Assembly: GCA_963717765.1 (NCBI GenBank)
Contig: CAVQWX010000002.1
Location: 62,001 to 126,000 of the forward strand
Direction: 5' to 3'
Length of the DNA: 64,000 bases
From: JACDER01 sp963717765
GTDB taxonomy: Bacteria > Actinomycetota > Thermoleophilia > Gaiellales > Gaiellaceae
The position numbers and the translations under genes are program-made. Within the stretch, counting starts at the first letter, position 1. Every line of letters starts with the position of its first letter. This document shows positions 7,748-15,623 of this stretch, in pieces. The notes below the pieces were generated by a model, which did no database searches, was not told the DNA's origin, and saw only the letters and a program-made list of their open reading frames with translations.

Positions 7748-8040
7748 GACGGCTCGCCTGGACGATCGGGATCACCGTGACGGTCGCGCTGGTGCTTCCG
7801 GCGGTGGCCCTGGCGCACGAGGCGCCCCAGAACAGCCAGTCCAAGTGGGTGATGGCCGACTGGATGATCGACACCTTCTTCGTCTTCTCGGGGATCGCGC
7901 TCGTCGGCTTCCTGGTCGCGTGGAAGGCAGGACACTTCCACGAGCTCGACAAGCAGGGCGCGATCCCGCTGTTCGTCGAGGAGGAGGACTACTACACGCC
8001 CGAGTGGGCAGACGACGAGGAGGAGTGGAAAGACGGTTAG
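7744..8040 (+). CDS. Small membrane protein of the cbb3 operon
   Basis: This 98-residue protein has an N-terminal signal-like helix (ITVTVALVLPAVALA) and a second hydrophobic helix around residues 40-60 (TFFVFSGIALVGFLVAW). The C-terminal tail is very acidic (EEEDYYTPEWADDEEEWKDG). Its GTG start overlaps the preceding gene by four bases. Position suggests an accessory or assembly subunit analogous to CcoQ/CcoS, but there is no sequence similarity I can claim. Confidence 0.75.
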   Translation: MRRLAWTIGITVTVALVLPAVALAHEAPQNSQSKWVMADWMIDTFFVFSGIALVGFLVAWKAGHFHELDKQGAIPLFVEEEDYYTPEWADDEEEWKDG

Positions 8041-8056
8041 CCTGGTCCCCCCAACC

Positions 8057-8398
8057 ATGCCGAGCGGGGATTCCCCGCTCACCGCACAGCGCTTCTACGC
8101 CTATCTCCAGGCGCATCAGCAGACCAACGGCCCGGTCGTCACGTGGAAGGTCGACTGGCTGTCGCTGGCCTGGATGTGGGGCTTCGTGCTCGTGATCGTC
8201 GTCGTACTGCTGCTGTGGATCTGGCAATACCGCACGACGCGCCAGCGAACAGGTATCTACCCGGTGGACAGCTTCGGCGGGTACACGACCGAGATGGCCG
8301 GCCCCTCGACCTTCTTCTTCCTGGCCCTCACCGTCTTCCTGACCTTGTTCGCGGTCGCGCTGATCGTCGGGCAGATCGTTTGGGGGCAAAAGTTCTGA
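8057..8398 (+). CDS. Two-TM membrane protein of the cbb3 operon
   Basis: This 113-residue protein has two strongly hydrophobic helices (about residues 38-58, FVLVIVVVLLLWIW, and 85-107, FFFLALTVFLTLFAVALIVG). They are separated by a soluble loop carrying GIYPVDSFGGYTTEMAG. The layout resembles a minimal haem-copper oxidase accessory subunit, which is inference from context. It lies 16 bases after the previous gene and two bases before the next. Confidence 0.75.
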   Translation: MPSGDSPLTAQRFYAYLQAHQQTNGPVVTWKVDWLSLAWMWGFVLVIVVVLLLWIWQYRTTRQRTGIYPVDSFGGYTTEMAGPSTFFFLALTVFLTLFAVALIVGQIVWGQKF

Positions 8399-8400
8399 CG

Positions 8401-8736
8401 ATGTCCACGGCCGACTTCGCGACCACCGGTGCGCCGCCGTTCGTGGCGTATTCGACGATGTCGGAGGCCAGGATCCCGATGGGGGTCTGGCCGCTTCTCT
8501 ACCCGTCTCTGCAGGCGCTCAAGGGCCACATCCAGGAGTACCCGGGGTGCCAGAAGATGGAGGTCTGGGTCCGCGCCGAGCCCGACTCGGTGCTGTTGCA
8601 CTGCTACACGACGTGGGATACGCCCTCGCAGCTCGAGGCGTTCCTGGAGCGGGGCTACACGTTCGAGCGGATGCTGGCGGACGTCGACGCCGAGGTCGAG
8701 CCGGAAAGGAGCCTGATCATGGAGAAGGTGTTCTAG
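8401..8736 (+). CDS. Dimeric alpha/beta-barrel (ABM-like) small protein
   Basis: This 111-residue soluble protein has the pattern of an antibiotic-biosynthesis-monooxygenase/stress-responsive barrel: a central helix LYPSLQALKGHIQEYPGCQK, then strands MEVWVRAEPDSVLLHCYTTW and a second helix SQLEAFLERGYTFERML. Homologous folds include haem-degrading and ligand-binding proteins. Its place within an oxidase operon suggests haem or redox housekeeping, but this is not demonstrated. Spacing to both neighbours is minimal. Confidence 0.7.
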   Translation: MSTADFATTGAPPFVAYSTMSEARIPMGVWPLLYPSLQALKGHIQEYPGCQKMEVWVRAEPDSVLLHCYTTWDTPSQLEAFLERGYTFERMLADVDAEVEPERSLIMEKVF

Positions 8737-8933
8737 TGGCGACGGAGCCGCAGGAGCCCGGCAGGTCCAGGCTCCGTCCGGCCAGGCCGCTGTTCGGCTA
8801 TCGGGACGTCGGAGACGACGTCCGCCACTCCCGTGGCGCATCCACCCGGGCCTGGATCATCCTCGCGGTCCTCGGTCTCTTCTACCTCGCCTGGACGCTG
8901 ACGGTCTACTTCCTCGAGCCCGGCCTCCGCTAG
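8736..8933 (+). CDS. Small single-TM protein of the respiratory cluster
   Basis: This 65-residue ORF starts at a GTG that shares a base with the preceding TAG (TAGTG). The N-terminal half is basic and polar; the C-terminal half is one membrane helix (AWIILAVLGLFYLAWTLTVY). The tight coupling and membrane helix make it a likely minor subunit or assembly factor. No family is recognised. Confidence 0.65.
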   Translation: MATEPQEPGRSRLRPARPLFGYRDVGDDVRHSRGASTRAWIILAVLGLFYLAWTLTVYFLEPGLR

Positions 8934-8951
8934 CGGAGGCCGGCACCGGCC

Positions 8952-11900
8952 ATGTACATCAAGCATCTGACGTCGCTCCAGTTCCTGAGCTACGTCGCGT
9001 TCTTCGCAATCGCCGTCGGGGCGGTCATGCGCTTTCTCCCCGGTCGGGCGGCGCCGGTACGCACCGAGCCGTACCCCAGGGACGAGCTCACGCGCCACGA
9101 CCGCAAGCTCGGGAAGTACTTCGTTGCCGGTGGTGTCTTCCTCGTGCTCGGCGCGCTGCACATGGCGATCAAGAACCTGCCCTGGACGGCCAAGTGGCTG
9201 GCGGGGGCCGGGTACGCCGGCCACCTCGTTCGCGATCTGTCCAACACGCACCTGATGATCGTCGGCGGCGGGACCCTGATCGCCACCGGGCTCTGCTGGT
9301 ACGTGCTGCCGCGGATCGTCGGCCGGCCGCTGGCGAGCGAGGCGCTCGCCCAGTGCGCGTTCTGGTTCACCGCGCTCGGCCTCGCGGTCTTCTACGTCGC
9401 CTTCGTCGCCAACGGCATCGCCATGGGCCGGCTCGTCGAGCACGGCTGGACATACGAGGCCGCAAAAGCGCACATGGGCAAGTGGTACAAGCTCCCGGTC
9501 GGCGGCGGCGCCGGCGTGATGGGGCTTGGCTACTGGTGCCTCGCCGCCTGCGTCTTCCTGACCATCTTCCAGTCGCGACTCGTCCGCATCCATAAGCCCT
9601 CGTGGCATCTCTGGAAATTCGTGGCCGCCGGCGTCGGCGCGCTGACCGTCGGGACCGTGCAGGGCGTGATCCAGGTGCAGCCGAAAAACGCCGACTGGCT
9701 CTTCCGGGCAGGGCACGCGGGCGAGTGGATCGACCCGATCAGCCACGCACATATCAACCTCGTGGCCGGCCTGACCATGCTCGTCGCCGGTGCGCTGTTC
9801 GCGCTCGCCCCGCGCCTGGGCGGAGCGGCGCCCGCGAGACGCGCGGCCAACCGCTGCTTCTGGCTGCTGCTCGCCGCGTCGCTCTCCTTCTACGCCGTGT
9901 GTCTCTACCTCGGATTGCACGAAGGGCGACTCGTGGTCAACCGGGGCCTGACTCCGGAGCAGGCGGAGGAGGCGACCACGCTTCATCCCTACCTGCTGAT
10001 GGTGACGGGAATCGCGATGATGGCCGCCTTCTGGCTCCTGCTCGTCACGTTGTGGCGGACCTTCCGTTCGGCGCCCGCTCCGCTGCGCTGGTTCGTCGTC
10101 GCCGGCTGCGCCGCGCTCGCGGTCGGAACGCTCCAGGGCCCGGTCCAGGCGTTCCCCGACGTGCACGACCTGCTCGACAAAGGAGGCTACGCCGGTGACG
10201 TGATCGTCAACCTGCACGCGCAGCTGAACATGCTCGGCGGGCTGATGGTGCTGCTGATCGGGGGCGCGATGGCACTGCTCGCCGCCCGGGGAGGGCGGAT
10301 CCCGGCTCGCGCGCCCCTCGTGGCGCTCGTGGGAGTGAGTGGTGGCGTGGCGGTCTACTACGTCGGCGGCGTCGCCCTGTCGGCCGCGCAGGCCGCTGCC
10401 GTCGCCGGAGGCGAAAGCTTCAAACAGGCGGTCTCCGGCCTCGAGCCCTGGTCGGCACTCATGCTCGTGCCCGCGGCCGTTGCGGTGCTCACGGGCTTCG
10501 CCGTCTACGCGGGCGCGGCGTGGACGGCGACCGCCGCCGACCGCCGCTACGCGCGCTTCTTGCTGGCCGGCCTGCCGGGCCGTTTCGCGGGACCGATCCC
10601 GAAACGCGTCCGGCGCCGGAGCGCCGCGGGACTCGCCGTTTACGAGCTGCCGATGGGCGTGATGGGCTTCCCCGGCGTCGGCTGGCTGTTCGCGGGCTTT
10701 CCGCTCGTCGGGTCGATCCTGCTCATCGTCGGGCCCGCACTCGCCTGGGCGCTGATCCCCTGGCTGTTCTCCCCGTACGGGCCGGGCACGCTCAGCAGCC
10801 TGGGCTGGGAGACCGAGCTCGTCTGGCTGCCGGCGAGCACGCTCGTGTCGGCCGCCTTCCTGTACCGCGCGCATGCCCGCCGCAAGGCGCGGCTCGACGG
10901 GAAGCCGCCGCGGCGGCGCAGGCGGCGCGGCGGATACCGCACGCGGGTGGGGGTGGCTGCGGGGACGCTCCTGCTCCTGCTCGTCACGCTGCCGTTCGTC
11001 CCCGCGGTCGCAGGGGTGGGCTCGAGCACGGTGCGCTACAGCTACCAGCCGAGGCTGACGCGCGAGATCACCGGCCAGTTCCTGCGCACGCATCGCGGGA
11101 CGATCAAGCTCTTCTCCTGGGATGGGCCGCAGGATCCATATCCACCCGATGCCCTCCGCCTCCACGCTGCTCAGGTGACGTCGCTTCTCGTCCGCGCGGC
11201 GGCGGTGGACACGCCGGCGGCATACCAGCTCTACGATCTCGGCCGCGGAGCCCGAGTCCCGCTCAGCGCCAAGGCGCGGTCGACCAGAGAGCTCACACTC
11301 GCGCCCGCCGCCCGCCTCGAGCCTGGACGCTACGTCTTCGTCACCACGCACGAAGGAATGTTCGGCGGCAAGGACTTCTCGTATCTGACCGTCGTGCCGC
11401 CGCGGGCTCGGGTCACCGCGGTCTCGACCGACACGCACGACCGCTCGCCCGCCGTTTTCGGATCGGTCCTGCCCGTGGCGGCGGCCCTCGTCGCCTTGCT
11501 GTTCGCGTTACTCCTCTTCAGGTCGTCTCTGGCACGGCCCGGCGGGCAGAAAGCGCTCTGGGCGGCCGGCTTCGCCTGCTTCGCGGTCGCGACCGGCTGC
11601 GAGGCGGCTGCTCAGCGCGCAGGGTGGACGCCGGGGCTCTTTCGCCCGTACTACCTCTTCGGGGGATGCCTCACCGTCGCCTTCCTCGGAGCCGGGTCCG
11701 CGTGGCTCCTGTTCCCCCGTCACCGGCGGGTGCTGCTCGGCGTTCTTTGCGTGGCCATCGTGGGCGCGGCTGTGACTGTCTTGGCCGCGCCGATCGACGC
11801 AGCGTCGCTCGTCGCGACCATGAGCGGCCGCCCGCCCCCGAACCACGCGCTCGAGGGCTACGCGTACCTCTGGGCGATCGCCCTGAATGCGCTCGGCACG

Positions 11901-12146
11901 CTGTGCCTCGTCGGGGGATCGTTGTGGTCCATCCTCCGCCGCAGGCGAGTGTCTCAGAACATGTGGATCGCGGGCGGCGCGCTCGTCGTCGCGGCCGCGA
12001 CGGGAATGTCGCGCGGCGGGAGCTATTCCGTCGTCTACGCAGGTGAGCTCGTGGGGATCGCGTTGATGTTCGCCGGGTTCACGCTCGTCGGCAAGGAGCG
12101 CGCGGCGCGGCCCCGACCGGTGGAGAAGGCCGTACTCGCACCATGA
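8952..12146 (+). CDS. Giant haem-copper-oxidase-like multi-domain membrane protein
   Basis: The N-terminal ~450 of 1064 residues resemble haem-copper oxidase subunit I and contain a threefold internal repeat. The copies are AGYAGHLVRDLSNTHLMIVG (around H100), AGHAGEWIDPISHAHINLVA (H265/H267) and GGYAGDVIVNLHAQLNMLGG (H422); copies two and three are preceded by VGTVQG/VGTLQG. The paired GDHH and WWYAHN copper-ligand motifs are absent, so an O2-reducing CuB centre is doubtful, but histidines suitable for haem b remain. Further TM helices follow, then a basic loop, an extracytoplasmic beta-rich domain (about residues 690-810) and a C-terminal membrane domain. It lies 18 bases after the small subunit genes. 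An electron-transfer or sensory partner of the oxidase is the best guess. Confidence 0.8.
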   Translation: MYIKHLTSLQFLSYVAFFAIAVGAVMRFLPGRAAPVRTEPYPRDELTRHDRKLGKYFVAGGVFLVLGALHMAIKNLPWTAKWLAGAGYAGHLVRDLSNTHLMIVGGGTLIATGLCWYVLPRIVGRPLASEALAQCAFWFTALGLAVFYVAFVANGIAMGRLVEHGWTYEAAKAHMGKWYKLPVGGGAGVMGLGYWCLAACVFLTIFQSRLVRIHKPSWHLWKFVAAGVGALTVGTVQGVIQVQPKNADWLFRAGHAGEWIDPISHAHINLVAGLTMLVAGALFALAPRLGGAAPARRAANRCFWLLLAASLSFYAVCLYLGLHEGRLVVNRGLTPEQAEEATTLHPYLLMVTGIAMMAAFWLLLVTLWRTFRSAPAPLRWFVVAGCAALAVGTLQGPVQAFPDVHDLLDKGGYAGDVIVNLHAQLNMLGGLMVLLIGGAMALLAARGGRIPARAPLVALVGVSGGVAVYYVGGVALSAAQAAAVAGGESFKQAVSGLEPWSALMLVPAAVAVLTGFAVYAGAAWTATAADRRYARFLLAGLPGRFAGPIPKRVRRRSAAGLAVYELPMGVMGFPGVGWLFAGFPLVGSILLIVGPALAWALIPWLFSPYGPGTLSSLGWETELVWLPASTLVSAAFLYRAHARRKARLDGKPPRRRRRRGGYRTRVGVAAGTLLLLLVTLPFVPAVAGVGSSTVRYSYQPRLTREITGQFLRTHRGTIKLFSWDGPQDPYPPDALRLHAAQVTSLLVRAAAVDTPAAYQLYDLGRGARVPLSAKARSTRELTLAPAARLEPGRYVFVTTHEGMFGGKDFSYLTVVPPRARVTAVSTDTHDRSPAVFGSVLPVAAALVALLFALLLFRSSLARPGGQKALWAAGFACFAVATGCEAAAQRAGWTPGLFRPYYLFGGCLTVAFLGAGSAWLLFPRHRRVLLGVLCVAIVGAAVTVLAAPIDAASLVATMSGRPPPNHALEGYAYLWAIALNALGTLCLVGGSLWSILRRRRVSQNMWIAGGALVVAAATGMSRGGSYSVVYAGELVGIALMFAGFTLVGKERAARPRPVEKAVLAP

Positions 12147-12361
12147 ACGACATCGCCGACTCGGTACGCCTGCACGCGCGCCTCCTGAGCGACCAGCAGC
12201 TCCGCCGGCTGGAAGGACGGCTCAGCCGGCTCGAGGCGGAACACCGGCTCGCCGTGGACGAGCTCGCGCACTCGGTGGCCGTCCGGGTGGCCGAGTCGCT
12301 CCTGGACGAGGCGCAGCGCGATCCGCGGGTGGCCCGCGCCCTCGAGTCCGTTTACTCGTAG
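12143..12361 (+). CDS. Small helical protein coupled to the oxidase-like gene
   Basis: This 72-residue, mostly helical ORF overlaps the preceding gene by four bases. The stretch LSDQQLRRLEGRLSRLEAEH followed by AVDELAHSVAVRVAESLLDEAQ loosely resembles the dimerisation helix at the C-terminus of glutamyl-tRNA reductase. I regard that as weak similarity. Its stop codon TAG is the first three bases of the -10-like TAGCTT for the next gene. Confidence 0.6.
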   Translation: MNDIADSVRLHARLLSDQQLRRLEGRLSRLEAEHRLAVDELAHSVAVRVAESLLDEAQRDPRVARALESVYS

Positions 12362-12370
12362 CTTTAGGGC

Positions 12371-13114
12371 GTGACCGAGCGCCGGCTGGACTGGGAAGGC
12401 TGTTTGAACGTGCGCGACCTCGGCGGTCATCCCACGGAGGACGGCGGCGAGACGCGGATGGGCGTGGTCGTGCGCGCGGACAGCGTTCGCCGGCTGACCG
12501 AAGCCGGCTGGCAGTCGCTCGTCGACTACGGGATCCGGCGCATCCTCGACCTGCGCCTCGAGTCCGAGCTCGAAGAGGATCCGCCCGGCGATCTCCCGGT
12601 CGAGGTCGTCCACGTCTCGTTCCTCGAGGATGTGCCGCTCGAGCGGCAGATCGAGATCTTCCAGCGCTGGATCGACGCTCCGGACGACGTCACGGCGACC
12701 CGGGACGGCTACCTGGAGATGCTGGAGACGTACCGAGGGAACGTCGCCGCGGCGATCTCGGCGGTCGCCGGCGTGCCCGAAGGCGGGGTCCTCGTTCACT
12801 GCATGGGCGGGAAAGACCGGACGGGTCTCGTTGCCGCGCTGCTGCTGCGGCTCGTCGGCGTGTCCGTCTCGGACATCGCGGCGGACTACGGGCTGAGCGC
12901 CGAGAACATCAAGCCGCTCTGGCAGGTATGGGTCGAGGATGCGGGGGACGAGAACGAACGCGAGCTGCGGCGCCGGCTGAGCGCGTCGCCGGCGGAGGCG
13001 ATGGCGCAGGTGCTCGAGACGCTCGAGCGTGAGCGAGGCAGCGTGCGCCAGTATCTGCTCGATGCCGGAGCTTCTGACGAAGACCTGGATCACGTGGTTG
13101 CGCGTCTTCGCTAA
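12371..13114 (+). CDS. Tyrosine/serine protein phosphatase (Tyr_phosphatase3 type)
   Basis: This 247-residue protein has the N-terminal substrate loop NVRDLGGHPTEDGGETRMG and the active-site P-loop HCMGGKDRTG (about residues 141-150). In that loop the Cys is the nucleophile and the Arg binds phosphate. This CxxGKDRTG variant defines the bacterial Tyr_phosphatase3 family, which acts on protein phosphotyrosine/serine or phosphoinositides. The GTG start at 12371 is six bases after TAGCTT (12359-12364), predicting a leaderless mRNA. It ends next to a decayed gene. Confidence 0.9.
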   Translation: MTERRLDWEGCLNVRDLGGHPTEDGGETRMGVVVRADSVRRLTEAGWQSLVDYGIRRILDLRLESELEEDPPGDLPVEVVHVSFLEDVPLERQIEIFQRWIDAPDDVTATRDGYLEMLETYRGNVAAAISAVAGVPEGGVLVHCMGGKDRTGLVAALLLRLVGVSVSDIAADYGLSAENIKPLWQVWVEDAGDENERELRRRLSASPAEAMAQVLETLERERGSVRQYLLDAGASDEDLDHVVARLR

Positions 13115-13505
13115 CGCGGCCCTCGCTGCTGTCGTGCTCGTGCCCGCAGCGGCCGGCCTCCAGACGAACACAGCCGACCAGAGGCTCGACCGCGCGCGCT
13201 CGCGCGGCTCGTCCGGATGCAGGAAGGGCCGCCGGGTGTCGTGGCCGTCGTCCAGCGCGGCTCGCACTGCGTCGTGCTGAAGCACGGCGTGGCCGACAGG
13301 TCCCCTCGGCGTTCGATTGCGCTCGGCGACCACCGGCGGATCGCGAGCGTGTCCAAGGCATCCAGCGGCGCCGTCGCGCTTACGCTCGTCGGGCGGGGCA
13401 GCTTCGCGTGAACGACACCATCGGAGAGCGGTTCCCCTACCTCCCGAAGGGCCTGGCACATGGTCACGCTTGCCCAGGCGCTCCATGGGCGATCCCCGTG
13501 CGTTT
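13098..13505 (+). pseudogene. Decayed serine beta-lactamase/DD-peptidase-fold gene
   Basis: Pieces of one class C beta-lactamase-like protein run through three frames. A TTG at 13098 opens a signal peptide (RVFANAALAAVVLVPAAAG). After a frame change comes GPPGVVAVVQRGSHCVVLKH and then RIASVSKASSGAVALTLV, which contains the SxxK motif. A further shift gives LNDTIGERFPYLPK and then MVTLAQALHG, which in intact relatives leads into HTSGLPD. The remaining two thirds, with the YxN motif, are missing where the convergent esterase gene begins. At least two frameshifts and a 3' truncation are visible, so no functional product is expected. Confidence 0.75.
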
Positions 13506-14149
13506 CAGGCGTTGCGCCGCGCTTTCTCGCTCCGCGTCTGCGCGGCGTTGTCGTAGACCCAGGGGCCGAGCTCGCGCAGGTAGCGCGGGTCGATCGTGTG
13601 GGGGAGAGGCGATTCGCGGTAGATGCTGCCGGGGAGCACCTCGTGCGCCTTGCGGCCCCATTCCACGCCGATCACCGAGTCGTAGGTGCCGTGGCCGATC
13701 GCGATCGGCGGGAACGGCGGCGTCAGGTCGAGCCCGAACCCTTCGACAGTCGGGATGAAGCCGCTGAAGGCCACCAGCGCGGCGGGGCGGGGCCTGCCCT
13801 TTCCCAGGCCCAGCGCGTACGTCATCACCGCTCCTTGCGAGAACCCGCCGATGACGGTGCGTTCCGGCGGGAAACCGAGCGAATCGACGAAGTTTGAGAG
13901 CTCCCCGTACGAGTGGAGGAATGTGTCGCGGTCGGGATAGCCGATCTCGTGCACCGCGTACCAGTGCGCCCCGCCCGGTGGGAGCGAGAGCGGGCCGCGC
14001 GGCGTCACGCCGAGGAAGCGCCGCTCCGGGTCGAGGTAGTCGAGCACGGGGTGGAGGTCGTCCTCGTCCGCGCCCCGTCCGTGGATGAGGACGAGCACGC
14101 CCTCCGGCTCTTCGTCCGCCTCGCGGCGGCGAGCTATGAGCTCCGTCAT
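13505..14149 (-). CDS. Phospholipase/carboxylesterase-family hydrolase (MhqD-like)
   Basis: This 214-residue alpha/beta hydrolase of the carboxylesterase 2 family has the oxyanion region VLIHGRGADEDD, nucleophile elbow GGFSQGAVM, acid region HGTYDSVI and catalytic His in PLPHTIDP. The ATG at 14149 overlaps the stop of the dioxygenase gene by four bases (ATGA). The pair is organised like mhqO-mhqD in Bacillus, where a ring-cleaving dioxygenase and this type of hydrolase act in quinone/catechol detoxification. The exact substrate is inferred from that analogy. Confidence 0.88.
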   Translation of the reverse strand: MTELIARRREADEEPEGVLVLIHGRGADEDDLHPVLDYLDPERRFLGVTPRGPLSLPPGGAHWYAVHEIGYPDRDTFLHSYGELSNFVDSLGFPPERTVIGGFSQGAVMTYALGLGKGRPRPAALVAFSGFIPTVEGFGLDLTPPFPPIAIGHGTYDSVIGVEWGRKAHEVLPGSIYRESPLPHTIDPRYLRELGPWVYDNAAQTRSEKARRNA

Positions 14150-15069
14150 CGCGCGCGGACTGCGCGCGGATCCGGGAGCGGGGTGAGGATCGGCTCGAGC
14201 TGTGCGCGGAGATGCTCGTAGCTCGGCGGGAGCGAGAGGCGTTCGCCGAGGTGCTCGCGCGGCTCGTCGGTAGCGAAGCCGGGGCCGATCGTGGCGATCT
14301 CGAAGAGGACCCCGCTGGGCTCGCGGAAGTAGACGGACTCGAAGTAGAAGCGGTCGATGACCGGGGTCGGATGCGCGCCTGCCTCGGCGACGCGTTCGCG
14401 CCACGCCTCGTGATCCTCCGTCTGCGAGGCCCAGGCGACGTGGTGGACCGTGCCTGCGCCGGGGACTCCGCGCTCGGAGGGAGGCTCGTCGAAGTGGTAC
14501 GTCGAGCCGCGAGCGTCGCCGCGGCTTTCCCAGGACGAGTCGTCGAGCGGCTGGAAGCCGAGCGCGTTCTCGAAGAGCCGCCGGCTCTGGTCGGGGCTGT
14601 ACGCGTACGCGCGCACGGAGTCGAAGCCCTGGAGCGCCAGCTCCTTCGGGATCTCGGGATGGTCGGCGATCAGCGGCGCGTCGCCGGTCTCGGCGACCGT
14701 GAGCTCGAGGCCGAGCCCCTCGGGATCGTCGAACTTCAGGCTTCCCGGCGTGCGCTCGGTCGGGATGCCGGCTTCGGACAGCCTCTTCTCCCAGAAGTCG
14801 AGCGCTTCCTCGGAGGCGACCCGCCAGGTGACCTGGTGGATCATCCCCGCGCCGGCGTTGCCGCGCCGCGCGTTCGGGTACTCGAAGAAGGTCATGTCGC
14901 TGCCGGCGTGACCCTCCTCGTCCGCGTAGAAGAGGTGGTACACGGTCGGGTCGTCCTGGTTGACGCTCTTCTTGACGAGCCGGAGCCCGAGCGTCCCCGC
15001 GTAGAACTCGACGTTCTGCGGGGCGTCCCCCGTGATGCTGGTGACGTGGTGGATGCCTTCGAGCTTCAT
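14146..15069 (-). CDS. VOC-type ring-cleaving dioxygenase (MhqO-like)
   Basis: This 307-residue protein has two VOC modules. Module one starts MKLEGIHHVTSITGDAPQNV and module two carries GTVHHVAWAS. The metal triad is suggested by His in IHHVT, His in VHHVAW and Glu in GVLFEIATIG. The family includes hydroquinone/catechol dioxygenases that open aromatic rings with Fe(II). The ATG at 15069 is selected because the protein fold begins there and a -10-like TACTCT (15082-15077) lies seven bases upstream, predicting a leaderless transcript. The promoter is shared with the divergent gene at 15088. Confidence 0.88.
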   Translation of the reverse strand: MKLEGIHHVTSITGDAPQNVEFYAGTLGLRLVKKSVNQDDPTVYHLFYADEEGHAGSDMTFFEYPNARRGNAGAGMIHQVTWRVASEEALDFWEKRLSEAGIPTERTPGSLKFDDPEGLGLELTVAETGDAPLIADHPEIPKELALQGFDSVRAYAYSPDQSRRLFENALGFQPLDDSSWESRGDARGSTYHFDEPPSERGVPGAGTVHHVAWASQTEDHEAWRERVAEAGAHPTPVIDRFYFESVYFREPSGVLFEIATIGPGFATDEPREHLGERLSLPPSYEHLRAQLEPILTPLPDPRAVRAR

Positions 15070-15075
15070 CGCTTC

Positions 15076-15082
15076 TAGAGTA
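15076..15082. promoter_or_regulatory. Symmetric bidirectional -10 element
   Basis: The seven bases read TAGAGT(A) on the plus strand (15076-15081) and TACTCT(A) on the minus strand (15082-15077). The plus start GTG at 15088 is six bases away and the minus start ATG at 15069 is seven bases away. One site can therefore serve two divergent leaderless genes. Confidence 0.6.
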
Positions 15083-15087
15083 ACCGT

Positions 15088-15390
15088 GTGGCGAGAGTTG
15101 CTCTGATCGCGCGGCTCAAACCCGGATGCGAGGAGCAGGCCGCCCAGCTTGTCGCCGCCGGACCGCCCTTCGACCCCAGCGAGCGTGGGTTCACCGGACA
15201 CGAGGTGTACCTCTCCGCCGGTGAGGTGGTCTTCCTCTTCGAGGCCCCCGAGGTGGAGTGGAGCCTGGACGACATGCTCGCCGAGCCAGGCGGGATGCTC
15301 GCCCCTGTTCTCGATGCCTGGCGGGAGATCGCGGACGGACCACCGCGTATCGCGCGACCGCGCTATATCTGGAACGCCAGCGAGGACTAG
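15088..15390 (+). CDS. Small alpha/beta-barrel protein, unknown function
   Basis: This 100-residue protein has alternating strands and helices (VALIARLKPGCEEQAAQLVA, then FTGHEVYLSAGEVVFLFEAP, then a C-terminal helix). That is the pattern of dimeric ferredoxin-like barrels such as ABM domains. The GTG start lies six bases after TAGAGT and no ribosome-binding site is present. It is divergent from the MhqO/MhqD-like pair, so it may belong to the same detoxification response, which is inference. Confidence 0.75.
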   Translation: MARVALIARLKPGCEEQAAQLVAAGPPFDPSERGFTGHEVYLSAGEVVFLFEAPEVEWSLDDMLAEPGGMLAPVLDAWREIADGPPRIARPRYIWNASED

Positions 15391-15450
15391 GTCAGGCACA
15401 GGGGTCTGACTGTCCGAAACAGACCTGTAGTCGAGGCGTCCAAAAAAGGA

Positions 15451-15569
15451 CCGGGGTCTGACCCCGGTTTCCACAAGGCGTTTGGCGCCTGCGACGGGCC
15501 GGCGGGCCTCGGACATGTCCGGAAACGGCGGATGTCCTAGTGGCGGAAGTGTGACGATCTATGCGCAGG
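15451..15569. repeat. Dispersed composite repeat, copy 1
   Basis: It begins with the perfect palindrome CCGGGGTCTGACCCCGG (15451-15467) followed by TTTCCACA. It ends with a 26-base block (15544-15569, core AAGTGTGACGATCTATGCGC) that recurs identically at 19996-20021. A related imperfect copy (CAGGGGTCTGAC, near 15398-15412) lies just upstream. It fills the gap between the gene ending at 15390 and the oxidoreductase; I see no gene here. Confidence 0.7.
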
Positions 15570-15623
15570 AAGTGAAGGCGGCCCGCCTCGTAGAGCACGG
15601 GCCGCCCACGAACTGGAGAGCGA

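Noticed and set aside
8733..11438. A 901-codon minus-strand frame antisense to the oxidase-like gene
   Set aside because: Composition is that of antisense high-GC sequence (runs of Arg, Gly, Glu, His), with no fold-like pattern; the plus strand encodes clear membrane helices.
13029..13280. Short plus-strand ORF after the phosphatase as an intact gene
   Set aside because: It contains only the signal peptide of the decayed beta-lactamase-like gene and then runs out of frame.
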